A stretch of DNA of 64,000 nucleotides from Lachnospira sp. Its GTDB lineage: Bacteria; Bacillota; Clostridia; Lachnospirales; Lachnospiraceae. Under the pieces are notes generated by a model, which saw only the letters and a list, made by a program, of their open reading frames with translations, had not been told where the DNA came from and did no database searches. Both the position numbers and the translations under genes were made by a program. The stretch covers positions 1-64,000 of the forward strand of contig JAGATQ010000027.1 of the NCBI GenBank assembly GCA_017621205.1. The letters run 5' to 3'. Below, one piece after another: positions 34,682 to 44,100 of the stretch (its first letter is position 1; the number at the start of each line of letters is the position of its first letter).

Positions 34682-35929
34682 ATGGCATTAAAGATACGGC
34701 TTTTGCTGGCATTGGATTTAATAGGGAAAAATATCCGCAAGTTTTTTGGGGAAATGATAATGCTTATTTTATGTCTGTTTGTATTATCCGTTTCTGTATT
34801 TATGAAGGTGCAGGGCAATTATTGCAGGACGTCTCTTGATATGGTATTAACAGAGGGTGTTTCCCATGCCGGTATCGTATCGGTAGATGAATATGATTCC
34901 GAGGCAGCAAGGAGCTTTTATCAGGAGGCAGAGAAGGAGGAAGCGATTCACAGCATCGGTTCTATGGAGGTAGGGGCAACAGATATTTTTCCGGAGCTTG
35001 CAGCAGTTCAGGGCAATCATAAGACTTATATTTATGGAGGAAGTAATGATTTAGAATGCTACTATATGCGGTCAGATTTATTAAGCCTGTGTAACATCAG
35101 CTTACTGGATGGGGCAATGATTAAGGATATGTCGGGTTATGATGATTACTGGAGTGGTCTCTATCTGGGATATGAATATAGGGATATACCGGTCGGAACA
35201 AAGTACACCTATACCTTGTCAAATGGAATCGTTGTAACATACGAGGTATTAGGAATATTTGATAAAGGCAGCCGTTTTGTAAATGATAAAATTTTTTTCC
35301 CCTCCATGTTTTCTGCAACCAAGCTTTATTTGGACATGGATTACGCGGTTGTGATGACAGCTAAAACGATGACGGCATCTCAGGGGCTGTTCAGCTTTAC
35401 GGATTATAAAAAAGCTAAGGCGGTGCTGATGAATTTAGCAGATAAATATGGAGTAACGGTTCAGATTGCTAATATTGAAGAGCAGTTAAAGGAGGGTGCA
35501 AGGGAAGCGGATAATTTTCAGGAATTGTTGCTCAGGGTGTTTTTGCTGCTGGCGGTATCGGTTATTGTCTGTGAGTGCAGCTTTCAGATTGTGAGTATAT
35601 GGAGAAACAGCTATCAGTATGGCATATTGATATCCATGGGAAGTAAAATGAGAGATATTATTTCTATTGTTATTGTAGGTGAGGTAATAAAGTATTTGCT
35701 TTCTTTTGTATTAGCTGCTGTGTTAAGCTTTGTGTTTATCAAGTATTATTTCACGATAGCGAGTGATGAAATTGATATTTTAGGTGAGCTGCTTATTTAT
35801 AATGTCTTTCCGAAGGCGTTCGTGGCAGGGATTGTTATTGCAATAGCAGGAGCAATTATTCCACTGATAAGGCTTAACAGGCTTTCACCGGTTGAAATGC
35901 TAAAATACAATCCGACCAATATTGAATAG
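34682..35929 (+). CDS. FtsX-like half-permease
   Basis: This 415-aa protein has a membrane segment at about 20-42, a large extracellular domain, and three segments in the last 130 residues. It ends in LSPVEMLKYN, the FtsX/MacB signature. It is the second half of the split permease. The ribosome site GAGGATGAGG lies inside the end of the previous gene, suggesting coupled translation. Confidence 0.82.
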   Translation: MALKIRLLLALDLIGKNIRKFFGEMIMLILCLFVLSVSVFMKVQGNYCRTSLDMVLTEGVSHAGIVSVDEYDSEAARSFYQEAEKEEAIHSIGSMEVGATDIFPELAAVQGNHKTYIYGGSNDLECYYMRSDLLSLCNISLLDGAMIKDMSGYDDYWSGLYLGYEYRDIPVGTKYTYTLSNGIVVTYEVLGIFDKGSRFVNDKIFFPSMFSATKLYLDMDYAVVMTAKTMTASQGLFSFTDYKKAKAVLMNLADKYGVTVQIANIEEQLKEGAREADNFQELLLRVFLLLAVSVIVCECSFQIVSIWRNSYQYGILISMGSKMRDIISIVIVGEVIKYLLSFVLAAVLSFVFIKYYFTIASDEIDILGELLIYNVFPKAFVAGIVIAIAGAIIPLIRLNRLSPVEMLKYNPTNIE

Positions 35930-35961
35930 CAGATAGATACAATTAACGAGGTAGAGGTAAG

Positions 35962-36621
35962 ATGATTGAATTACAAAATTTAGAGAAGGTATATGGACAG
36001 ACAGAGGACAATAAGGTGATTGCCCTTGATAACATTAATTTAGCAATAAAATCCGGTGATTTTGTTGCTGTTATGGGGGAGTCCGGTTCCGGAAAAACGA
36101 CGCTGTTAAACATATTAGGTGCGATGGATGATTGTACGTCAGGCAGTTATCTTTTTAATGAAATGCATGTAGAGAAAATGAACCGCAACGAAAAAGCGGA
36201 TTTTAGAAGGGAGCATATTGGCTTTGTTTTTCAGAATTTTGCTTTGTTAAATAATTATTCTGTATATGAAAATGTAAATATGCCGATGCTTTTAAAGAAG
36301 CTGCCGAAGAAGGAGAGAAAAGATAGGGTCATACAGGCGATTGAAAAGGTTGGTATTGCCGATTTGCGGAAGAAGTCTCCGACACAGCTTTCCGGCGGGC
36401 AGCAGCAGCGTTGTGCGATTGCCAGAGCGATTGTGATGGGGAATAATCTCATACTGGCGGATGAACCAACAGGGGCATTGGATAGTAAGACGTCAGAGGA
36501 TATTATGAAGGTATTCCAGATGCTTAATGGGGAGGGTAAGACAATTGTTATGGTAACACATGATAGCAATATCGCAAGCTACGCACATTCTATAATACGG
36601 ATAAAGGATGGAAGAATTTAA
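35962..36621 (+). CDS. MacB-type ABC ATPase
   Basis: This 219-aa ATPase has Walker A GESGSGKTTLL, signature [14 protein letters not shown] and Walker [14 protein letters not shown]. Its size and the ending at IRIKDGRI match ATPases found with lactococcin-972-type loci and with MacB systems. It is the last gene of the locus and powers the two half-permeases. Whether it exports the small protein or protects the cell from it is not decided by sequence. Confidence 0.9.
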   Translation: MIELQNLEKVYGQTEDNKVIALDNINLAIKSGDFVAVMGESGSGKTTLLNILGAMDDCTSGSYLFNEMHVEKMNRNEKADFRREHIGFVFQNFALLNNYSVYENVNMPMLLKKLPKKERKDRVIQAIEKVGIADLRKKSPTQLSGGQQQRCAIARAIVMGNNLILADEPTGALDSKTSEDIMKVFQMLNGEGKTIVMVTHDSNIASYAHSIIRIKDGRI

Positions 36622-36630
36622 AATTTTTTA

Positions 36631-36659
36631 TTGACAAAAAATAAGTGATTTGCTATACT
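36631..36659 (+). promoter_or_regulatory. Promoter of tRNA-Phe
   Basis: TTGACA (36631-36636) and TATACT (36654-36659) are 17 bp apart and lie 24 bp before the tRNA. Confidence 0.85.
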
Positions 36660-36682
36660 CTAATAGTTGCGTAAGACAACAT

Positions 36683-36755
36683 GCCCAGATAGCTCAGTTG
36701 GTAGAGCAAGGGACTGAAAATCCCTGTGTCCTTGGTTCGATTCCGAGTCTGGGCA
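36683..36755 (+). tRNA. tRNA-Phe (GAA)
   Basis: This is a 73-nt cloverleaf with acceptor GCCCAGA/TCTGGGC, anticodon loop CTGAAAA giving GAA, and T loop TTCGATT. It has its own promoter, and a run of six T follows directly. CCA is not encoded. Confidence 0.96.
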
Positions 36756-36780
36756 TTTTTTAATGCAAAAATCTAAAACA

Positions 36781-37515
36781 TTACAGGAATTCTTTTTTTA
36801 TCGTTTCGTTTACCTCAAGCTTATTATAAATATCTGTTGCATTTACACCGGGATGGGTAACTTTAATCCGGTAAATCATTTCAACAAATTCCTTAGAGAC
36901 TTTTTTTCTTGACACAATTTTTTCAATTGGTTCTCCCGCATCCATTTTTTTCACAATGTAGCGAATCAGTGCAATGATGTCGGTCTGTTTTGCCTCTAGC
37001 TGTTTGTCAAGCTCTTGTTCAGAAAGTATTGTCGCATGATTGCCGGAGATAGATAATGAGGCAGGATGGGCGAGCAGAATTTTTTCTGTCTGGCAGGTAT
37101 TCCCATCTACCGTTGCAAGCATCATCGTAACCTCCTGATGAATCCGGCGTTTTCCGCAGCATCCGGGATTTAAAAACCGTACTCCCTGTTTATCAATGGT
37201 ATCAGAATATTTATGGTTATGTCCAAACACGACAATATCTGTGTTTTGTTCAAGCTTCAACTGCTTTTTATTGTGAATTAGTTGAAACTGTAAGCCTTCG
37301 ATGGTGAAGGTCAGAGCCTCTTTGAGGGGTGTAGTCAGAGAGGTGTCTGCATTTCCCTTTACAAAATAGCAGGGAGCAAGCTGTTGTAATGTATGGATGA
37401 TATCGTCGGAGACGATGTCCCCGGCATGGATAATGATGTCACAGCCGGTAAGGTTTAACAGAACCTCTTCCCTTAGTAATGCATGTGTGTCTGAAAGTAT
37501 ACCGATGGTTGTCAT
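36781..37515 (-). CDS. YfcE/MJ0936-family metallophosphoesterase with C-terminal extension
   Basis: This 244-aa protein has a calcineurin-type phosphodiesterase domain (1 to about 150). Metal-binding motifs are GILSDTH, HAGDIVS, KGNAD and FGHNHK. YfcE-type enzymes are usually about 160-180 residues. The last ~90 residues form an extra helical region (EQELDKQLEAKQ... to the end) of unknown role. The start follows AAAGGAG. Confidence 0.85.
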   Translation of the reverse strand: MTTIGILSDTHALLREEVLLNLTGCDIIIHAGDIVSDDIIHTLQQLAPCYFVKGNADTSLTTPLKEALTFTIEGLQFQLIHNKKQLKLEQNTDIVVFGHNHKYSDTIDKQGVRFLNPGCCGKRRIHQEVTMMLATVDGNTCQTEKILLAHPASLSISGNHATILSEQELDKQLEAKQTDIIALIRYIVKKMDAGEPIEKIVSRKKVSKEFVEMIYRIKVTHPGVNATDIYNKLEVNETIKKEFL

Positions 37516-37544
37516 AGCGTCTCCTTTCGCAATTGCTTGTTATT

Positions 37545-37754
37545 AGGTATTTGTGAAACAATAAGTTGCTGATACGATAGCCATAATATTATATAAATTT
37601 ACTTCGTTGTCTTTGCTACGCAAAGTACAAAGGCGTAAATTTATATAATATTATGGCTATCTGCCTAGGCAATTACAGGTTTTACAATTGCCTATTGCTT
37701 GTTATTAGACAATTGCGAAACTCGTATCAGCAATTAATAGTTTTACAAATACCT
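37545..37754. repeat. Family-2 palindromic element, copy D
   Basis: Outer arms 37545-37577 and 37722-37754 pair in two blocks (AGGTATTTGTGAAA and AGTTGCTGATACGA) with only G-U exceptions. Inner arms 37577-37602 and 37635-37660 are a perfect 26-bp palindrome around a 32-nt core (37603-37634) that holds its own hairpin CTTTGC/GCAAAG. The right side carries about 61 extra nt with a nested 9-bp hairpin TAGGCAATT/AATTGCCTA (37666-37694), probably a second insertion. It fills the gap between two divergent genes. Confidence 0.85.
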
Positions 37755-37865
37755 GTTATTTATTATGTACTTCCATGGACAAAAAAGCAAGAATAAGATA
37801 TTCTATTGTTATGTATCTTATGTATCGAAAAGCAAGGTTAGATAATTGTAATAGGAGGGATGATT

Positions 37866-38339
37866 ATGCGTCGTGCAGACAGGGAAGTGACAAACAGAGA
37901 GGACATCATTGCTATTATGAGAAAATGTGATGTGTGCCGGATTGCTTTAAATAATGAAGGGTATCCGTATATATTGCCACTTAATTTTGGTATGGCGGTA
38001 ACGGATGAAACGATAGAGTTATATTTTCATGGTGCAATGGAGGGTACAAAATATGACTTAATAGAAAAGGATAACCGGGCAAGCTTTGAGATGGATTGCG
38101 GTCATAGACTGGTAACAGAGGTGGAGAGCGGGAGCTGTACAATGGAATATGAAAGCGTGATTGGACAGGGATATATTGAGATACTTTCTGATACGGAAAA
38201 GGAACGTGCCCTTAACATTTTAATGAAGCAGTATCATCAGGAGGAATTCGATTATAATAAAGCGGTTGTGCCTAATACAAAAGTATTTAAGCTGGTTGTT
38301 CAGAAGGTAACGGCGAAGGCTAGAAAGAAAAAAAGCTAA
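37866..38339 (+). CDS. Pyridoxamine 5'-phosphate oxidase-like flavin protein
   Basis: This 157-aa protein has the split-barrel FMN-binding fold. Motifs include CRIALNNEGYPYILPLNFG near the N-terminus and LYFHGAMEGTKYDLI, as in NimA-like nitroimidazole-resistance proteins. The exact substrate is unknown. ATG 37866 is preferred because AGGAGGG lies 6 nt upstream; ATG 37860 is too close. Confidence 0.85.
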   Translation: MRRADREVTNREDIIAIMRKCDVCRIALNNEGYPYILPLNFGMAVTDETIELYFHGAMEGTKYDLIEKDNRASFEMDCGHRLVTEVESGSCTMEYESVIGQGYIEILSDTEKERALNILMKQYHQEEFDYNKAVVPNTKVFKLVVQKVTAKARKKKS

Positions 38340-38495
38340 GATTGTTAAGAAGAACGTTTAACATTGCTACCCATTAATATAGGAAATAAAGTAAGTGTTG
38401 CTATGTATACAGTCGAAAAGTTGCTTGGCAAGAAGATAATTATATTATATAATTATTAAACTATATGTTTATATGCACAGAAGGAGGAACAGATT

Positions 38496-40466
38496 GTGAA
38501 TAAGAGGATGACTACAATTAAAGGACAAATTGAACTCATAACGACCTTGTGTACTATTCTGATTATCGCAGTAATATGTATCAGCAATGGTTTCAGCACA
38601 AGGAATATTATGATATCGAACGAGAAGGAGCTTCTCGAAAAGACAGCGCTGACAACGTCTAATGTAATTAATGGGTGGTTAGATGAGCAGGCAGATGTTG
38701 TACATACGCTTCGTAATGCATTAGCATATATGGATAAAAAGGATACCAATGCAATTATGGATTACCTTGAGCTAAACCTTAAGGACAATGAAAATGCACT
38801 AATGTATTATTGTTGTTTTGGTTATGATAAGGGTGTTTATCCTGCCGACCATTCTGAGCTTGATTTAGATCCGACGGAGAGAGACTGGTGGAAGCAGGCG
38901 ATTGCAGAAAATGGCATGATATTTACCGAACCATATACCGATTTTGCAACGGGACAGATGATTGTAAGCATTGCGGAGCCACTTACGATTGAGGGTGAGC
39001 AGGCAGTAATTTTAGCAGATATCACGATTGATAAGCTGATTGAGGTTACAAAGGGTATGGCTGGAGATAATGATACCAAGACATTTCTTCTGGCGGGGGA
39101 TGGCAGTGTCATCACCCATGAAAATGAGGATTTTCTTCCGAAGGAGGAGGGTAACACGATATTGACGGAGAAGGTTGATATTGACCTTGAACGGAAGGGA
39201 ACAGGTGTATTTACAGACTATGACGGTCAGAAGAAATACGCTGCTGTTCAGAATGTCGACAGAGTCGGCTGGAAGCTTGGTGTGATGCAGGATACCAGTC
39301 TGATTCGCAATCAGATCATAAGGAGAATTCTATTTTCTGTTCTTGTAGGCCTCGTTCTTATGATTGTAATGTGTGTATTGCTCAATGTGGTAATACGAAA
39401 GCTTTTACAACCGATGGGTGTAATGAAATCATTTATCCGGGAGAAGGTGATTGGCGAGGAAAACTGTGCGGCACACAAAAACGAGGTGGAGGAGATTGGA
39501 TATCTGCTTCGTGAATTGGAGGAGCGTTTTATTTCTGTGATTCAGCAGACGAAAACCGAATCAGATACGATTCATGTTAAGATGCAGGATGCGAATACCA
39601 AGGTTGCTTCCATGAGTGGCAATATTATGGAAATCAGTGCGACGATGGAGGAGACGGGAGCCAATGTAGATACGCAGACAGCGAATATACAAACCATTAG
39701 TACGACCTGTAGTGATGCAGCTGATACTGCTGGCAAGCTTTCGGAGGATGTACAGGAGATCTCAGATAGGGCACAGGATGTAATGGAAAAGGTTGACCAG
39801 ATTGTGCCAGAGCTGATACAAGGAAAAGAAAATGCAATCAAGATGGCAAAGGATAGCAGAGTCCGTTTGCAGAAGGCGATTGAAGGGACCAAGGTGATCG
39901 AGCAGATTGAACAGGTTTCTGCAGCGATTCAGGCGATTGCCTCACAGACCAATCTTTTAGCGTTAAATGCTTCTATCGAAGCTGCCAGAGCAGGAGAGCA
40001 TGGAAAGGGTTTTGCTGTAGTAGCGGATGAGATTAAGGGCTTGAGTGAGGAGACAGCCAATGAGATTAACAAGGTCAACGATTTGACAACAAAGGTGCTT
40101 GAGAGTGTTCGGGAGCTATCAGAGGAAAGTGATAATATTCTTGTATTTATTGACAAAACAGTAATGCAGGATTATGACCGTTTTGGAGCGATGGCTGAGA
40201 ATTATCGCAAGGATGCAGGATATTATGTAGAGGTTAGTGGTGAATTAGAAGCGAATGTGGATGAGTTTAATGCGTCCATTCAAAATATCAATGAGATTAT
40301 CTCGCAGATTACCAGTGCACAGACGGAGCTTTCTGAGGCTATGGCGAGTGTAAATGAGAATTTACAGTCCATTACATATTCCAGTGAAAATGTATCTAAG
40401 GAAACGAACGGTGTCCTTGATAGCATTGGAATACTACAGAGTACAATCAATAAATTTCAGATGTAG
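38496..40466 (+). CDS. Methyl-accepting chemotaxis protein (dCache type)
   Basis: This 656-aa protein has an N-terminal membrane segment (about 14-32), a periplasmic-type dCache sensor (about 35-270; [12 protein letters not shown] and [20 protein letters not shown]), and a second membrane segment (about 275-297). The long cytoplasmic signalling coil contains the hairpin tip [25 protein letters not shown] domain is not obvious. DxxDW-type dCache domains often bind amino acids. Translation starts at GTG 38496 after AAGGAGG. Confidence 0.93.
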   Translation: MNKRMTTIKGQIELITTLCTILIIAVICISNGFSTRNIMISNEKELLEKTALTTSNVINGWLDEQADVVHTLRNALAYMDKKDTNAIMDYLELNLKDNENALMYYCCFGYDKGVYPADHSELDLDPTERDWWKQAIAENGMIFTEPYTDFATGQMIVSIAEPLTIEGEQAVILADITIDKLIEVTKGMAGDNDTKTFLLAGDGSVITHENEDFLPKEEGNTILTEKVDIDLERKGTGVFTDYDGQKKYAAVQNVDRVGWKLGVMQDTSLIRNQIIRRILFSVLVGLVLMIVMCVLLNVVIRKLLQPMGVMKSFIREKVIGEENCAAHKNEVEEIGYLLRELEERFISVIQQTKTESDTIHVKMQDANTKVASMSGNIMEISATMEETGANVDTQTANIQTISTTCSDAADTAGKLSEDVQEISDRAQDVMEKVDQIVPELIQGKENAIKMAKDSRVRLQKAIEGTKVIEQIEQVSAAIQAIASQTNLLALNASIEAARAGEHGKGFAVVADEIKGLSEETANEINKVNDLTTKVLESVRELSEESDNILVFIDKTVMQDYDRFGAMAENYRKDAGYYVEVSGELEANVDEFNASIQNINEIISQITSAQTELSEAMASVNENLQSITYSSENVSKETNGVLDSIGILQSTINKFQM

Positions 40467-40517
40467 GGATGAGAGAGATATCATTTTTAAATAAAACAGT
40501 TTTTATTAAAAAGTAAG

Positions 40518-40585
40518 AGAGCCAGAATAGTTGTACCGACCCCAAAAGTTAGACTTTTTAGGGTCGGTACAATTATTCTGGCTCT
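40518..40585. terminator. Large palindromic terminator between convergent genes
   Basis: The arms AGAGCCAGAATA and TATTCTGGCTCT continue through TTGTACCGACCC/GGGTCGGTACAA to an inner AAAAGT/ACTTTT, making one hairpin of more than 30 bp followed by TTTT. It serves the chemoreceptor and, from the other side, the nitroreductase. The inner 40 bp look like two fused ends of an IS150-group insertion sequence. Confidence 0.8.
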
Positions 40586-40589
40586 TTTA

Positions 40590-41180
40590 CTATAACCAAT
40601 ATTCTACAATCTCACTTAACATTTTTCTTGGTCGTTGCTTGGGATTTTCATTTGCATAGCCAATTGCAATTGCACAGATAAGCTGTTGTTCGGTATCTAA
40701 ATAGGTGGTCAGTTCCTGATAGGCAAAGCAGGTATTCGCAATCCACAATGTCCCAAGTCCCAACTCCTCTGCTGTTAGAAGCATATTTTCGATGGAAGCT
40801 CCGATGGAGAGGGAGTCACACAATTCTGTAAATCTCTCATCATTATCGGTTGGCAGAAAAGGCGATTTTGCATTGGTATTAATTACTGCAATAACGACTG
40901 GTGCTTCCCACATAATTTTTAATGTATTTTTGGCATCTGGAATACCATGCTGTGACTTTGGCAGCTTGGTTATGCCCTGTTCTTCCCGTTGAATTCCGAC
41001 TTCCATGGCATTCAGAAATTCTTTCTTGTGTTCATTTCCGAGGACAATGTATTTCCAAGGTTGTCGGTTTTTGGCAGAGGGTGCAATTTGACCAGCAACT
41101 AATATTTTATTTAATAACTCTATTGGTACAGGTTTATCTTGAAATTTTCTTATGCTTCGCCTGTTGAATATTGTATCCAT
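40590..41180 (-). CDS. Nitroreductase-family protein
   Basis: This 196-aa FMN oxidoreductase has an N-terminal MDTIFNRRSIRKFQDKPV signature, PSAKNRQPW as the FMN-binding loop, and the C-terminal IAIGYANENPKQRPRK. It reduces nitro compounds or quinones with NAD(P)H; the natural substrate is unknown. The start is ATG 41180 after AAAGGAG; upstream in-frame codons give sequence unlike the family. Confidence 0.93.
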   Translation of the reverse strand: MDTIFNRRSIRKFQDKPVPIELLNKILVAGQIAPSAKNRQPWKYIVLGNEHKKEFLNAMEVGIQREEQGITKLPKSQHGIPDAKNTLKIMWEAPVVIAVINTNAKSPFLPTDNDERFTELCDSLSIGASIENMLLTAEELGLGTLWIANTCFAYQELTTYLDTEQQLICAIAIGYANENPKQRPRKMLSEIVEYWL

Positions 41181-41385
41181 CGTAATAGTTCTCCTTTTAT
41201 TTAGGTATCTTTTATTATATATGATGGAATCTCGATATTCAATATAAAACATGCAAATTTCACCCTTCCATTGATAGAACAAGTAATCTATGATACAATT
41301 TAATTTAGATTTATATCAATTTAATTTTATTTGCCTTATTCTATTAGATGACAAAGTGATGGGCAAAATAGAAACCATATCAACC

Positions 41386-41449
41386 AATCGCCAGATGGAT
41401 ATGCGAGCAACGCAATGCTAGTTTCTTAGAGCATATCTGTATGGCGATT
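41386..41449. repeat. Long hairpin with unpaired core upstream of the TPR gene
   Basis: AATCGCCA..GATATGC and GCATATC..TGGCGATT pair in two blocks (8 and 7 bp) around a 26-nt loop GAGCAACGC...TTAGA. There is no T-run. Layout (arms around a core) recalls the larger elements, but I see no second copy. The rest of 41181-41474 is AT-rich and holds the nitroreductase leader. Confidence 0.55.
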
Positions 41450-41474
41450 GTCCGCAGAAACAAGAGGTATCCCT

Positions 41475-44066
41475 ATGAATATAAATGAGACATTACAAGA
41501 GCTTGACACCCTTTTTGAAGAAAACAGAGTAAAGGAGATAGAACCCTTTTTAAACCGTGCCGCAAAGCAGGCAGAGGAAGAAGGGGACTATGGCAGCCTT
41601 CTTTATATTATGAATGAGATGATTGGTTTTTTTCGGGAGATTTGTGAGTATGACAAGATGGTATCAGTGTCAGAAGAAGCGATGAAGCTGATGGAAGTCT
41701 TGGGATGGAAGGGAAGTATTCTGCATGGCAATACATTGGTAAATATTGCCAATGGACTTCGGGCGGCGGGAAAGCTTGATGCATCATTGGCGTTTTATAA
41801 GCAGACAGAAGGGATATATGATTATACCCTTTCTGAGGGAGATTTTCAGTTTTCCGGTCTCTACAACAATATGAGCCTTTTGTTTCAGGAATTGGGCGAT
41901 TACCAGCAGGCGGCAGTTTATTTGAAAAAGGCTTTGGCAATCGTGAAAGAGGACGAGGAACACCGTTGGGAACTGGCAGTTACCTATACGAATCTGGCGA
42001 ATACGGTGCTAACACTTTATAAAGAGCAAAAGGATGAAAGGAAGCTTGAACAGACATCAGATAACGGGGAACATGACCAGCAGGGTATTTTAGAAGAAGC
42101 CAGAGAGTATGCCAGGAACGCCATTGCCCTATATGATGAATTAAATGGCAGGGATTCCCACTACGCGGCGGCGTGTCTTGCACTTGGTCAGATGGATGAG
42201 CTTGAAGGAAGCTTTGAGGCGGCAGCAAGGCAGTATGTCATTGCGATGAATGCGATTAAGGCTACCTTGGGCAAGACCGATAATTACCATCGGATGATGG
42301 AATATTATGAGCAGGTGAAGAAGCATTTAACAGAGGAAGAGAGTAAGGCGTTAGAGGAGCTGTTGCTGTCGGTTAAGAGTGTGACGGAAGCTGATGGGCA
42401 GGAGGAGCATAAGCAAGAACAACAGGAGAAACTGCAAAAGGAAGAGAAAAAGGGACTTGCCTTATGCAGGGAATATTTTGAAGAATTTGGAGTTCCCATG
42501 CTGAAGGAGCAATACAGTGATTACTATGACCAGATGATTGTTGGAATGGCAGGAAGAGGTTCGGATTGTTTTGGATTTGATGATGCAACGTCAAGAGACC
42601 ATGACTGGGGACCGGGGTTTTTGATATGGCTGTCGGATGATTTGTATGAGAAGATAGGGGAGCAGTTAACAAAAAGCTATGATGCTTTGCCAAAGGAATA
42701 TAAGGGATACCAGCGTTTTGATACGAAGGAAGGTGCAGGCAGGGTAGGTGTCGTCTCCTACCGGAGATTTTTTGAGGAATTTATCGGATACGAGGGCTAT
42801 AAAGAATTTTTGCTACAGGGAGAGCTTGGCAATGATACGATGCTTTCTGTCCCAGAGTACCAATTTGCAGCGGCAGCCAATGGGGAGCTTTATCATATTG
42901 GGCAGAAGCTTTCTAAAAATCCGGTTCAGGAGGGTGGCGATTTGTTTTTGGCTCTTCGTCAGTATCTGAAACAGGGCTATCAGGGAGTGGCAGTATACCA
43001 AAAGCTGGCACAGGCGATGGCAGAGTATAGCCAGAATGCCCAATATAACTATGCCCGTATGATGAAGCGAGGGGATAAGGTGGCTGCCTCCTTTGCTTTG
43101 ATGGATGGTATGAAGGCGGCACTGCGGATTGGATATTTGCTTAATCATTGTTTTGCTCCCCACGACAAATGGCTGTTTGAGGGTGCGAAGTCCTTTTCCT
43201 GTGTGCCAGAGTTAACCTCTTATGTGGAACGTATTGTTACAGAGGGAGGGACAGATAGCAGCATAGAGCAGGTAGAGGATTTGGTGGAGAGCTTAGCAGA
43301 TTATCTGCTGCTGGCACTTACCGGGCAGGAATATGTTGGAAACCGGCGGCTGCATGATAAGGAAGAGAATTCCAAGGTTGTTAGTCTGGCGGATATTTAT
43401 CTTGAGCACTATGCCTACGAAATTATGCTACGCAGCGAATATCTGTTTAAGAATAAGGCAGAGCTTGTAGAGGAAATTGTGCTTCTGGAGTGGAATGCTT
43501 TTGATGAAGTGTTAAATGAGGGAGGAAGAGCAAGCTGTCAGGATGACTGGGAGACCTTCTCGATTATGCGGACAAGCCAGTATAATACATGGACAATGCC
43601 GATGCTAGTGCAGTATGCGGTGGAGTTTCGTCTGAACCTATACAAGGGCTGGAATCCGATTATGGAGAAGTACGGCCGTATGGAACAGAATACGGTGCCG
43701 GAGAAGTGGGATAAGATAAAGAAGGAGTTTCCTGTTATTACGCCGGAGATTCAGGCAATTATGGAGGAAATCATCAAGATACAGGTGAAGTGGATGGAGG
43801 AATTTGCGAAAGTCTACCCCGGTATGGCAAGTAATGCGAGACGGATTCACAGCTATGAGGACAAGCCTTGGGATACCTCCTATGAGACATATCTCAGAGG
43901 AGAGATGGGAACCTACAGTGATAAGATGTTAAAGCTTTATGGACAGTTTATTGTAGATTTGGTGAAGCGGGGAGAGAATCTGGCGTTTTTGATTATGACA
44001 GAGACGGTGAAGCTTTATGGGTATGAGAGTCTCGAGGCGGCAGCAGGAAAGCTGAATAATAAATAA
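41475..44066 (+). CDS. TPR - DUF4037 - DUF4125 fusion protein
   Basis: This 863-aa cytosolic protein combines three parts. Tetratricopeptide repeats occupy about 30-285 (GLYNNMSLLFQELGDYQQAA). A nucleotidyltransferase-like DUF4037 region follows (about 355-600; GMAGRGSDCFGFDDATSRDHD). A DUF4125 region lies at the C-terminus (about 635-850; EEIVLLEWNAFDEV and DWETFSIMRTSQYNTW). The G-S-D...D-x-D pattern could bind metal and nucleotide. The biological role is unknown. The start is ATG 41475 after AAGAGG. It precedes the epimerase and mannanase genes by 34 bp. Confidence 0.8.
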   Translation: MNINETLQELDTLFEENRVKEIEPFLNRAAKQAEEEGDYGSLLYIMNEMIGFFREICEYDKMVSVSEEAMKLMEVLGWKGSILHGNTLVNIANGLRAAGKLDASLAFYKQTEGIYDYTLSEGDFQFSGLYNNMSLLFQELGDYQQAAVYLKKALAIVKEDEEHRWELAVTYTNLANTVLTLYKEQKDERKLEQTSDNGEHDQQGILEEAREYARNAIALYDELNGRDSHYAAACLALGQMDELEGSFEAAARQYVIAMNAIKATLGKTDNYHRMMEYYEQVKKHLTEEESKALEELLLSVKSVTEADGQEEHKQEQQEKLQKEEKKGLALCREYFEEFGVPMLKEQYSDYYDQMIVGMAGRGSDCFGFDDATSRDHDWGPGFLIWLSDDLYEKIGEQLTKSYDALPKEYKGYQRFDTKEGAGRVGVVSYRRFFEEFIGYEGYKEFLLQGELGNDTMLSVPEYQFAAAANGELYHIGQKLSKNPVQEGGDLFLALRQYLKQGYQGVAVYQKLAQAMAEYSQNAQYNYARMMKRGDKVAASFALMDGMKAALRIGYLLNHCFAPHDKWLFEGAKSFSCVPELTSYVERIVTEGGTDSSIEQVEDLVESLADYLLLALTGQEYVGNRRLHDKEENSKVVSLADIYLEHYAYEIMLRSEYLFKNKAELVEEIVLLEWNAFDEVLNEGGRASCQDDWETFSIMRTSQYNTWTMPMLVQYAVEFRLNLYKGWNPIMEKYGRMEQNTVPEKWDKIKKEFPVITPEIQAIMEEIIKIQVKWMEEFAKVYPGMASNARRIHSYEDKPWDTSYETYLRGEMGTYSDKMLKLYGQFIVDLVKRGENLAFLIMTETVKLYGYESLEAAAGKLNNK

Positions 44067-44100
44067 CGTTCATTAAATACAAAGAAAGGTGGTTACTAGG

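Noticed and set aside
37545..37754. CRISPR array or tandem repeat array
   Set aside because: The repeats are inverted arms around a single core with no regular spacer series, and no cas genes are in the window.
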